From assembly GCF_964340395.1 (NCBI RefSeq), contig NC_135550.1, forward strand, positions 29,951,176 to 30,015,175: a stretch of 64,000 nucleotides of DNA, read 5' to 3'. The notes beneath the pieces are model-generated. The model did no database searches. It worked only from the letters and a program-made list of their open reading frames with translations, and had not been told where the DNA came from. A program made the position numbers and the translations under genes. Numbering within the stretch: position 1 is the first letter of the stretch; every line of letters begins with the position of its first letter. Shown here piece after piece: positions 27,213 through 39,190 of this stretch. The DNA comes from Glandiceps talaboti. Lineage: Eukaryota; Hemichordata; Enteropneusta; Spengelidae.

Positions 27213-29011
27213 TGATTATATATGTATGGTGCATGTATAGACTATAAAATTGTCAAGTGTAAATAGACTTTACCAATCACTCATTTTGAAGTATGATTTT
27301 AAAAGAGCTAAAAGATGTCTGTGATATTTCACTTTCACATCATGTATGACACACAGTTTATATCCTAATCTGATATCCATATTAAACATGTTAGAAGAAT
27401 TTCCATATTATTCCTCCAGATCCTCTTATCAGACAGATTTTCAGTCAATGATACATATTTACATTTACTATCTACAGACAAGTGTAACTGGAACTTGTCA
27501 ATATAAACAAATATGAAAAAAAAATTCCAACATAAAATTAAGTCTTGACAACTAGCATCACTTGGAGTGATTTTGACATGATATTTTGGCTTGTCAGATT
27601 TGACAAGAATAAAACAAGACTAGAATGAAAATAGTATACCTAAAAATGGATAGGCAAATTTTGACAGTTTTATCTTGACTCCAAGAGAGGCTTTTGTTAT
27701 TTTGCAGTTATGCATGTAATTTTCTAAGTTTAAAAAAAATATTCAAAATAAGTATGAAATAGACTAGTCAACAATGTTCATTTAGGTGATAAGAAAGTTT
27801 GGCCCCTTGAAGTTTAAAAGATGCCTTTTAATTTATAAATTATATACAGAAACTACTCAATTTGAAAAACAACTTCTAGTTTATTAGTTGGTATGTACAT
27901 GAGAAAAAGATGATTATCCTTTACTAATCATATAATAATTTGTAATCATAAAGAAGGTTGCCTTTTGTGTGGAAAGATATGCTATAGTTGGGTATTGAAT
28001 TTAGTATTATTATATATACTAAATACTAAAATTATACTAAAATTCTGTGCCATACTTTCATTGTATGTAAGCTAGAAATTGGTAAAAAAACGCTTGATAT
28101 TGCCTGAAGGAGTCAAGAAAGATAGAATTCTAAAAGCAATTTGGATGATCGCTCAAACGAATTTGACCCTTCGGGCTCTTAAGATGTTGCAAAATAAATA
28201 GTAATGCAGAAATTTGATTTGAATTGAGGATAAAGTTCTCGCTACAGTGTTCACAAGTAGAATTTTGTAAACACTGTCAGAGATGCCTCAGAATCAGTGA
28301 GATGTACAAAGTAATGTGGGTATGTGGTGGAGCTGTTAGTATATGATTCTTTCTAACAACATTTGTAAGCTTAGAAAAGTTAGTCATTGAAAAAATGTGT
28401 CAACCTAACAAAAAATATGCATGATACTGGTCAACTTTTAACCTAGCAATTTTCTTCAGACACAACAGACAGACTCTGAAGATTGTAATGAGATAAAACG
28501 TCATTATAAAACATTTGCAGAGTTTAACATAGTTTGCTGTCAAAATGGTTTCTGATCATTTTCAGAACATTGCCAAGGTATGCTGCTAAACTCAAAAGCA
28601 CCACTGTAGTATGAGTAATATATGTTTTCTATATTTTCTCATCATCTGAAAGACCTTATATTTATTGAGTCTAACCAAATATTTCTTTATAAAAATGACA
28701 CCCTCTATGTCAGGGAAAAAAGTACAGCATTAAAGATGTTAAGATGACTACACCACAAGTGGGTATCCGGTGGAAATAACTGTATATATGTTTTTTCTGA
28801 AATTTGAGACTTTTAATTGTCATTTCTAAGGTATCCAGACTGGTGAAAGTATGATTATGAATTGAAAGCATCGTTAATATATGTGCATTTTTTTTAACTG
28901 ATTGACTGACCCGGCTGTCATTTTAATGTTTTATGATGAGAACCATAGAAATGAACAGTGTCATACTAATTCATAGAAGATGAAATGTGAAAGAAAAGAA
29001 CCAAATTACTA
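27213..29011. other. Non-coding AT-rich stretch
   Basis: No gene, RNA or repeat structure was recognised in this interval. Confidence 0.4.
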
Positions 29012-29370
29012 CCAAACCAGAAAGACTATAGAGTTTCAATTAGGCAGCATGATGTTTTTACAATATCTCACACAACATATTTGTTACGAATTATAGATAC
29101 AAAGAAAATACAAGCACCTATAGCCTACACACAGGAAATGTTATATTTTATCTTACTATGAACACAAATAAATCGTGTTGTGTTTTTATCTCTCCTGTTT
29201 CATCTAACAGTGATGTTGATTTGTGTTCACAGTGAGATAAAATTTGTCATTTTATTTGCTTGCGCACTATCACTAACTGATTTGTTTTATGTAATTTGTA
29301 GTAAAAAACCTTATGTGAGTCATAAGAAACACTGCTGACTAATTGAAACTCTATAGTCACTCTGGTTTGG
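29012..29370. mobile_element. 359-bp foldback MITE with TA target duplication
   Basis: The ends read CCAAACCAG and CTGGTTTGG, and each is flanked by TA. The outer 40 bases of the two arms are nearly identical as inverted copies (both carry GACTATAGAGTTTCAATTAG). Pairing continues inward through diverged but alignable sequence to TTTTATCT-ACT-TGAACACAAAT near 29150 and 29225. Almost the whole element is therefore one long hairpin with a ~40-nt loop. TA duplications with full-length inverted repeats fit the Tc1/mariner-type MITEs. There is no reading frame. Its transcript would be a long double-stranded RNA. Confidence 0.75.
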
Positions 29371-29381
29371 TATATTATATA

Positions 29382-29414
<33 letters not shown>

Positions 29415-29415
29415 A
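29371..29415 (+). repeat. (TA)n(TATG)n microsatellite
   Basis: A TATATA run followed by about seven GTAT units directly adjoins the right end of the foldback element. The element may have inserted into a pre-existing TA-rich microsatellite. Confidence 0.85.
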
Positions 29416-32400
29416 TCCCAAGTTTGGAAAGCATTTTATGAGTATCTTTTATTTTATTTGCTCTCTCTCCTAGAGACACACAGTAGACCTCTGGGTAAAT
29501 TCGTTCTACATCATTACCAAGTAGGTACATGTAACATTTATGTGAGCTATAGTTGAACATGATGTAATGAGTGTGTCAGACTACTATCATTGTTCTACAT
29601 CTACCTGGGATCACATGAATCCCTGGCTCTCCATCTGAACTACTATCTACAATAATATTGCCGGTCTGATTATTTGTTTGTCACCATCTCAGTCATAGAG
29701 GGCTCTATGCTGTCAATAATGTGAAATGTGTGTATGTGATATATTGCAAACATACACTGATTTGATCTAATCATCTATTGCAGGCATATGTGTAGTCTCT
29801 GTGTAATGCACACAAACATCATTATGCCAATTTAAGATTCAAATTTGCACTACCTATCTAATGTAAACATCTGTAAATTACTTAAATTTCATGAAAAATT
29901 GATCATCTACAAGGTAGTTCTTGACAATAAACATTTCATGCATATAATGTGTTGACCCATTGGTTGTTATGGTAACCAGTATTTTCTATTTTTTGTACCA
30001 AAAATCTTGGGATAAAAAAAGAAAACCTTTCTCTTTAGTTTGCTAAAGGAGATGTTTTGTTTTGACTGCCTGACTTGACATCTCTATAATACAAAGGGAA
30101 TATTCCCATCTTTCTCCTTTCTCTCTCAACAAAATATTGCTAAAGATGTCTCACGCTTCTAAGATGAAAAAATCTAAGTCTGGCACTGAAATAAAAATAA
30201 TTGATCCATCTTGGCATCTTGCTTTGGATATCTGCACTAAAATTACATTTATTTGTTGGCCATGGAATTTGAGTTAAAAGAAAGGAAGATTACAATGAAA
30301 AGCAAACTAAACTTCATATTTATAAAAGTCATTGGTACACAAATCATATAATAGATGTTCATTAATGACATACCTATGTAGACACAGGTAAGGAAGAATG
30401 AAAAGAACTTAGCCTTGTAACTGATACAGTTCTTTTATGTTGCTGTCTTTGTCTTTGTCCTGTTGTGTTATATGGACTGTTTTTATAATTTGGATGGTTA
30501 ACTTGTTATTTTACACCCAAGCAACAGCACAGTCAGACCTTACAATCATTTTATACCTATGCCCACTCATTGATTACAGTCTCCATAGAGTATAGTCACT
30601 GTTACAAAGATACAATATGTAGTTTATTGGACATTTAATCTGTATATCAGTCATTGTATGTGGTTAATATTCACATGAAAACACTGCAGGAAAGCAATCA
30701 TCGTGCAAATATTGGTTCAGTTATGATCATGGAAAATTTTTCAAGAAGATATCAAAATAGTTTACTTCCAATGTCCTGAAAATATTATTATACTGTATGT
30801 TGTAATATATTAATATATCTCATGATTATTATTTTTTCTTCAAATAATAATATTAGGGAGGATAATTTTCTGACCCATAGATTTGAACAGTCTTTTCTGA
30901 AGCAGAAATGCCGGGGGGTAGGAAAGCATCTACCTTATATACATTGAATCTAAAGTACCCTATACCTTGAAATGAAAGGAGAAAGAACTTGAATACCAAT
31001 TATTGAAAACATCTCTTTTTTGAGTGCCTATGGATGGGCAAAATTCGTGAATGAATGTTCTGCAACAATGTTCAAATTTGTGATTAAGATCTTCTTAAAT
31101 TGTTATCAGTGTTTATAAAGTTACTAAACATGTTTTTCCAAACCAGAGTGTACAGTTACTAAACATTGTTGTTAACTATAAATTAGAAAGAAAGAAAGAC
31201 ATCTTAATTGTCAAACATGTACTGCCTTGTATTCTAGGTTTCTTCTGGTCATACTGAAAAAAAATTTCTGACCAGGTATAAAGAATTTACAGAAATATAG
31301 ACTTATTATTCACATTCTTCTATTTTTTTCCTATGGAAAGGTCTTTTGTTTACTGTCATCCCTGAAATCATATCAAAATCAATGTTTGGAAAATAGCACA
31401 ATTTCACAGGTAATTGGTCTCTGGAGTGTCTGCAACATTAACAGTGACCTTCATTCCAACTTTCTTTTTATAGTCTTCAGCTGTGTACAGTTACATATTT
31501 TCACTGGTATTTTTTTTAGTTCAGTCCATGGAAATAGAAAATGATGATCATTTTTTATGTCATGTATACTTAGTTTCCAATTTTCCATTTTTTTCATCCA
31601 GGGTGTTGATATTAAGAGTGATATATACCTATATGTATGAGTATGATTTCTCACTAAAAAACTCACAATACTCACAGAAAACAACCAAAAAAGACATTGT
31701 AATTCAAAAGAAAGCTAAAACCTGCTTTGTCACTGACTATTGTTTACAAATGCTATCAAACCATTCACTAATTCACTATATTGTCTGAATGTATTTACAA
31801 CATTCAAAGTAAATATATATTCCACCAGGCTGGCTGCAACATAAACAAGACTATTTTCTTAAACATTGATTTGTTTCTGTTGATTTACCATTTTCTTTGT
31901 TCACAAAATCATGACAGTATATTGTCCGGTGTGCCAGAGTGACATTGAAACTAATTTTATGGGTCAGTAAATTCACCTAAAGTAGTCAAATACCATAGCA
32001 AGCTGTTACTTTTTGATATTGTTTTAAAATTAAAATTAAATCCCAAGATTGATAGAACTAACGACAGAACAAAACCTACTATTTTAAAGACTTTGTTCAT
32101 ATTTGGCCTTGTTTCATGAATTTTCAACAACTTGTTATAATGATTTTCACAGCAAATGTAAATGGCATGATGTTTGACAATATGATTCATTTTTCTTCTA
32201 GACTCCCAGTGCAAACTTTCACTACTTTTAATACTTCGCATAGGAAGGGTGCGCTATTCTTATTGGGGCAGCTCAGTACCAAAATTGATTAATCACACCA
32301 TCATTCATCATGAAACTGGTGAATGAAAAGGTAAGCATTTTGTTATCTTTTGATATCCATATTTTCCACCATGAAGTCGTGGCATTGTCATGTCACTCAG

Positions 32401-34230
32401 TAAAGATGAATAGAAACATTCTTAAGTTTTAAAGGGTAGGAATCTTCTATTTTTGCTGTTTTTGAAATCGAAAAATGTCAGATGCTCTCCTATGCTAAAT
32501 TTTCTGACTTGAGCCCATGTTGGCAATAACTTGCAAACACTCTACATGTATACAAACTGTTAGGGATGAGATCATTATTAATATTAATGAGCAAAGGTCA
32601 ACAGGATGAAAAAAGAATATATAAATATAAATAGCTTTACTAGTGTTGTCTATTTTATTACTGATAGTTAATTTTTACTCTCAGTTTTCATCACAACGCT
32701 ATATACCAGCACTTTTACCATTTTTATCAAAATTGTATTCTGCTGGGTCATAGGTCAAATTATGGTAAACCCATTCCAGTCCAGGTCATTCATACATTCT
32801 GTCTATGTGTCAATCATTAACTAGTGAATTAAAAATATTGTCATTTTTAAAGCAAGATTTGAATATTGAAAGAGACAATCTATTAACAAAATACATGTAT
32901 GTAAAGAATTAATAAACAGGTACAGAATATAAAATATATAAATTTGTGCCACCATCTCTTTTTATAGCTTGTGCCTGAAAAAGGTTATAGTTCTTTTCCA
33001 TTCCTTGTTTGAAAAAAAAAGTTCAAGACCATACTTTCTCATTGGTGTTCAAGTGCAGATATACTAATTTATTTATACATAACTAGAAAAAAATTATATA
33101 AACCAGCCCAGTGTTGTCTTCTTTGAGTACAAATCCAGTTTATGGACGATAACAAATGTTCAAGTTGTTTGTCTTATTAAGTTGGGTGTTATTTTTTAAA
33201 AAGATGACATGTGTTGGCTGTAAAGCTACTGTTAGTTTGTTATGTTTATGTTGTGAAAGACTTCAATAGAAATACTTTCAAAGGCAAGTGTAACCTATAT
33301 GTATATGCACAACTCTAAATAACAATGGGGTTTAACTCATTCTTATTTCAACAAGTAAAATCTAAATGATGCCCCAACAAGATTGTTTTCAACGATATGA
33401 TAGTCCACTGAACCTCCTGTAGGTAACTTAATCCTTACATTATAATCCTTCCTGCAAGACCAGAAAAATTACATCCTCTCACAATAGTGAACAATGGAAA
33501 AATATACCAATGACTGAAATGAGATTCTTATCAGAATAATGAAATCTGACAAGATTGCATTGCTACATCATTGTCGGGATGCAGATCTCAGTTTGATGTT
33601 ACTACAATAGTATAGAAACATTGAACAGTCTAACACATAGAGACAAAGGCTAATGAAGTAAACGGACACTTTGAAATATGAACTATTTTTAGTTTTATAT
33701 TCATTATCAAAGTGGAAGTAGAGGGAAAAGCTAGACCAAGGACGTTATAGGTCATGTTTAATAATGGCATTTGAACCAGTCTTTGTTAGTAGAGTGGGCA
33801 GCTGCCTGCTATTCTAACAAAGAACATGGTGTATGATTCCTAACGCAAGACCAATTTAGCTGTGTACTTGAACAACAATACAGTATGGAATTCGAACAGC
33901 TTTCATATAATATTCCAATATCCATATCTCTCATTCCACCTACAGGTTTGAAATGAAAATTGGTTTCTGTTGCTATCATTATCATTATTATTATTTATTC
34001 ATATAAAGAAAATATTACAAAGATATATTTCAGAGCTTATGACATATTGGCTTGCAACTGTCACAACTTTATAATGTATGAGATAAACATCACAAATGGT
34101 ATCTATCCTGAAAAGGTCTTCTCATAATCCAACATGATGATAATGGTGATTGTTGTAATGTTTTTCCCTTTGCTATCAATCTTTCTCTACACCAGTGGTG
34201 AACAATGCACTATGCAACTGTCTCATTATC
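29416..34230. other. Non-coding AT-rich stretch
   Basis: No gene was recognised. Overlapping short frames on both strands near 31451-31788 and 31957-32241 look like ordinary AT-rich non-coding DNA. An RFX-like motif, GTTGTTATGGTAAC, near 29962 matches the X-box at 12 of 14 positions. Nothing else stands out. Confidence 0.4.
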
Positions 34231-35199
<969 letters not shown>

Positions 35200-35215
35200 A
35201 AACTTCACTATTTTG
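35200..35215 (+). repeat. Left target-site duplication of SINE 1
   Basis: The 16-mer AAACTTCACTATTTTG occurs directly before the SINE and again, unchanged, at 35685-35700. A duplication of this length is typical of LINE-mediated insertion. Confidence 0.9.
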
Positions 35216-35684
35216 AGAACCGGCTCCCTGTAGCATAGTGGTTAGCTCACAGGATTAGCAGTCGGGAGGTCACGGGTTTGAATCCCACTGGAAACAGTGA
35301 CCAACCCAAACCCAGGGTGAGTGTTCTACAGACTCAATAGGTAGGCTGTATCACTCAGCCATGTCTCACTCTGACACTCACAAGACGAGTGTGAATTTGG
35401 GGGACTCCTGGAGTAATGACTCAAAAAAGTCGGGGATGATTACTTACACTGAGCCCGCAGGTGCTATATTTGCCAGGCCTGGGTGACTCTGGGTTAGCTT
35501 GTGAACTGACTGGGAAAGCGTTGACAGTCCCACAGCAACGTGATATAGAGCATGCAATATAGCCCTGTCACATTGTCCCAAACCCAAATGGATCTCTGTA
35601 GCATTTGTGTGTGTCTGTGTGTATTTGTCTGCATAACAGTAAATTGCTGGAATTCCCAGCACAAAAATTTTATTTAAAAACAAA
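35216..35684 (+). mobile_element. tRNA-derived SINE 1, full length (~469 bp)
   Basis: The head carries an RNA polymerase III promoter. The A box is TAGCATAGTGG (35231-35241) and the B box is GGTTTGAATCC (35275-35285), spaced as in a tRNA gene. The head reads like a tRNA but lacks a cloverleaf of normal quality, so it is not a functional tRNA. A ~350-bp tRNA-unrelated body follows, with a GT-rich stretch near 35607, and it ends in a short A-rich tail (TTTAAAAACAAAA). Perfect 16-bp target duplications show it is complete and was moved by a LINE enzyme. The body is long for a tRNA-SINE, and I do not recognise it as a named family. Confidence 0.9.
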
Positions 35685-35700
35685 AAACTTCACTATTTTG
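35685..35700 (+). repeat. Right target-site duplication of SINE 1
   Basis: Exact repeat of the 16-mer at 35200-35215, directly after the A-rich tail. It defines the 3' end of the SINE. Confidence 0.9.
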
Positions 35701-36035
35701 GCACAAAATATTGAGTGGAACCCTGAAATATGATCAGTTGATGGATCATTTACATATCTGACAAGGTGTAATTTCTATTGATCCTGATTGTGTTTTTATG
35801 AATTTCATAGTAGATATCTTTTGTTTATAACTCAAAGTGTTATAATTTGACCGTAAGGTTATACACTCACACATGCACATGCACGAAATTGCAATTTTCA
35901 CATACAGACACACATGCTTATATCTTTTGCCGATATCTTTATAGCGTCAATTGTGCCAAAAGCTACTGTCCAGAAAAGTATACAGACTGAACTAATTGTC
36001 TACACTTGTAGAAGTAGAGCACTTGTTCTACTTGT

Positions 36036-36397
36036 GGAGTCATGATGGGTGAATGGTTAGCGTGACGGGCTTGGAATCTACAGGTTGCAGGTTCGAGCCC
36101 TGTCGCTGCCTGCTGTTTGTTTCTGAGTGGCTAAAGTCCTTGGGCAAGATTTGAACCACGACTGTGCTTCAGTCAACCCAGCTGTATAATTGGGGACCTG
36201 GTAGGATGTAGGTTGCAATGTGAAGGCTTTAATCCTATGCGCTGAAATGGCTGCAATGGATTGTATGCTCCCCGGGGAGTTGAGGAAGACTAAAGGGCCG
36301 TTGTGCCGTTCTGATCCGAGCCAGGGGTAATAAATTGTAAAGCGCTTTGAGCACGGTGTGGGAAAGCGCTATATAAGAACCCAACATTATTATTATT
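36036..36397 (+). mobile_element. tRNA-derived SINE 2 with (ATT)n tail (~362 bp)
   Basis: The tRNA-like head has an A-box-like TGGTTAGCGTGACGG and a perfect B box, GGTTCGAGCCC (36090-36100). The central body includes AAGTCCTTGGGCAAGATTTG, similar to the conserved core seen in widespread metazoan SINE families. The 3' end, AAAGCGCTATATAAGAACCC plus CATTATTATTATT, is the tail type mobilised by L2/CR1-like LINEs in many marine invertebrates and fishes. No clear target duplication is visible, as is common for such elements. A diverged inverted copy lies at 43631-43969. Confidence 0.85.
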
Positions 36398-37475
36398 GGT
36401 GAACTGTCAGTACAAATACATTTCAGCAAAAATGATTGATTTACATATCGTCAATAATTCTGCATTGCTGAAGCAACAGCATATTACTGTATGCCTATTT
36501 TCCAACAAGACCCAGGCCTACTTGCTCTGCTTCCACACTAAGAAATGCTATTTTATGACGATCGCAATCCACAGTCTTTTATGGATGAAAAAACATGATA
36601 CAGTTGCATGCTATCCAAGATATAGTGGTACAGGCAGATGCTCATTATTTTTTCACTTATACTTACACCATGTAATTACTGACTTGGTATCACTATACGC
36701 CTCACTTTTTGATCAGTGTGCTCATTTCTGTCAAATTCAATGATAAACGTGACATTTTATAAAACAGACTATGCCTGCAAGGGAGGACACAAACATATGT
36801 GAGTGACACAACATTCAAGGTTAAATCTCCCCAAGTGAAAATATGAATTGATAAAAATCTGTACACAAGGTACAGTTTCCTATACATTTCTAATTAGTAT
36901 AAAGATAATGGAAAAAGTATAAATTGTAATCAAGCATATTAGACTGAGAAGTCCCTGGAAAGTGACACCATTTCTTTCCTAAAGTTATACACATTGGGCT
37001 GTAATATGTCGTGATATTCACATTTCATCAACAGTTTTCTTTGGGCCAGTCATTTAACTGGCCGAGGAATGTCATATAACGTTAAACATAAGTTTGCTCA
37101 AAGCACCCTCTTCCCTCCCCTCCACCATTTATTGGCCACATTTTTTAATGACCCCCAGCAAAAGACCTGAGGTTCCAAAATGATATTTTCCTACTCCCAC
37201 ACTCCATGCAGTATACCTATATAAGCATGGTTTCACTATTTCAGTTTTTATACTCTTTTCTTGATCCCAATTCTCTTTGTAAATTTATGTGGAATCCGTG
37301 AAGACTTATTGGTCAACAAATCCATGGGTGGCTCATCATAACATGTACGTGATGTAACCATATCTATCTAAAAAGGTTGAAAAAGATAAAGGCAGATGTG
37401 AAAAAAGCTACACATATATTCTCATAATTGACTAGCTATCACCACCTGCATAGTGTGCATTTTGATACATTTAGA
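36398..37475. other. Non-coding stretch
   Basis: No gene was recognised. The open frame at 36396-36743 begins at the SINE tail and shows no domain. The composition is AT-rich, with short pyrimidine runs near 37105. Confidence 0.4.
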
Positions 37476-37819
37476 TGTTATTCCCAATATTTTCCTTTGT
37501 TCAGCCAATGAACATACAAGTGACCTAATGGGCCTTTGTCACTACTCGTCTAGTAACTCGTAGTGACAACCCTTAGGTCGCGAGTATTTTCTGGCTGAAT
37601 ATTGGCAAATAACATAATTAAACCAGTGCTAGTAATATCAAAGAAAAATCGAGGAAAGCACAGCAATATTGAACATTTTGACTTATATTTCGAACACAGC
37701 AGAACCATGCAGTGACGTATAGACATGCATTGTCGTGACATGGACGCGTGACAACGACAGAGTATACATTCCATATTTTTTGTTCAACTTGACTTATGCA
37801 TGGTATATAATCTAGTGTG
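37476..37819 (+). mobile_element. Palindromic repeat family, copy B
   Basis: This is a relative of the element at 14115-14450. An imperfect palindrome (37476-37614) pairs TTATTCCCAATATTTTCC...GTGACCTAATGGG with ACCCTTAGGTCGCGAGTATTTTCTGGC...ATATTGGCAAATAACA. Its inner part is an almost perfect TTGTCACTAC/GTAGTGACAA stem around a ~14-nt loop. A ~205-bp tail follows, sharing ATATTTCGA-CA-GCAGAACCA and ACTTGACTTATGCATGGTA with copy A. Length and order are conserved between the copies, which supports a discrete mobile unit. Confidence 0.65.
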
Positions 37820-38072
37820 AATGATACAATATGTAACAGAGTAACACAATACACCCTTCTATATGTTTCTTACAAGTTTACACCATCTAAAAAGTCAACC
37901 TCTGTATTGATGATATAGTCAAATGCAATATGCCAATACTATCTCCCGGCTTCCATGATTTCATCCAGATCAAATTATTGATAGGAGAATTAAGATAGAA
38001 ATGACACAATGGCATAGAACAGCTGCAGACTACACTTGGAGAATCAGTTTTCAGTTGCACATGGATATTAGT
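37820..38072. other. Spacer between palindromic element B and MITE copy 3
   Basis: About 250 bases of unique-looking sequence separate the two elements. The corresponding spacer at the 14-kb locus is about 120 bases and not evidently similar. Confidence 0.35.
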
Positions 38073-38249
38073 CAGTGTGCCCTCTAAGCCAATTTGATGT
38101 GCCACTGACACACACAAATTGCAATCTCTAGTGATGCTCCAACATTTGGTGTTCCCTATCTCTTACTATGTGGTGATTCACAAGAAATGCCAGTTTTTAT
38201 CATTTTGACTCACAAGAACAAAATTTGGCTATCATTAGAGGGCACATTG
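38073..38249 (+). mobile_element. Small MITE family, copy 3 (177 bp)
   Basis: This is the best-preserved copy. It begins CAGTGTGCCCTCTAAGCCAA and ends TTAGAGGGCACATTG, so the terminal inverted repeats cover about 15 bases. Just inside the ends, AAGCCAAATTTG-like sequence pairs with CAAATTTGGCT-like sequence. The flanks ATATTAGT and ATATCTGT agree at 6 of 8 positions, which may be an eroded 8-bp target duplication of hAT type. No coding capacity. Confidence 0.8.
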
Positions 38250-38829
38250 ATATCTGTATAGTTGTAGGAAGTTCAGCAATGTTCTCACATTACATATTTG
38301 TGCTGCATAAAACTCAAAGACGCTCTGTTTACATATTTTGTATACTACTATTTGTCATATTTACAAATTTGTCCGGAATCATAACCCAAACATGTATTCA
38401 AAAGCTAGTAAAGGTTAAGACCCCAAATACAATGCACCTCATGATTGGCAGAGAACCACAAAAGCTTGTGATGTCTTTAACAAAATCTAACAAATGTGAG
38501 AAATGTAATACACAGGATGTTCACAGCTATGTCTTACAATTCTCAACAATTTGCTATGCATTGTGGTTATATATCAATAGATATGCAAAATAGTTCATAT
38601 TTTAATAGCTGTCATTTCAAGTCAAAGTGCTTTGACAATATCAAGTACCATAAAAAAGTCAATATGTCAGATTTATGGTCTTGAATAAATCTTCATGAAA
38701 AGATAATTTATCTTGTTTGTGTACAAAAGCCTCTTTTTGTACAATACATCTTTAGAAAATAGATAAATAAAGAGAGAAAGCAACAGGATATTGAAGTGCA
38801 ATTATTTCCTGAAGTTATATTTAAAAAAA

Positions 38830-39190
38830 AAGAGATATAACAATATTCAAATATTTCTGCAATGATATTGAAACATCCTACAATAAAATTCAAATACTTC
38901 TTCTGACATTCAAATATTTCAACAATATTCAAATATTTATTCAATGATAATCCAATATTTCTTGTATGATTTTCAAATATGTTTTCAGCAAACTTCATAT
39001 TTATTCAAAAATTATTCAAAATATTTCTTCTATGATACTCAGATATTCTTCAATAATATAGTCAAATATATCTCGGTTCAATAATATTCAAATGATTTTC
39101 AAATATTTTTTCAACAAAATCAAATATTCCTTCAATTATTCTCAAATATTTATTCAATGATATTCAAATATTTCTGACCTTGTGATATTC
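38830..39190 (+). repeat. Degenerate array of TTCAAATATTT motifs
   Basis: About fifteen imperfect units of roughly 20-35 bp are built on ATATTCAAATATTTCTTCAA with variable spacers. The array probably grew from a short AT-rich tandem repeat and then decayed. It gives spurious INI/NIVEIFE-type frames on the minus strand. No regulatory meaning is evident beyond extreme AT content. Confidence 0.7.

Noticed and set aside
35216-35300. tRNA gene
   Set aside because: A and B boxes are present, but they are the head of a SINE with a long body, tail and target duplications.
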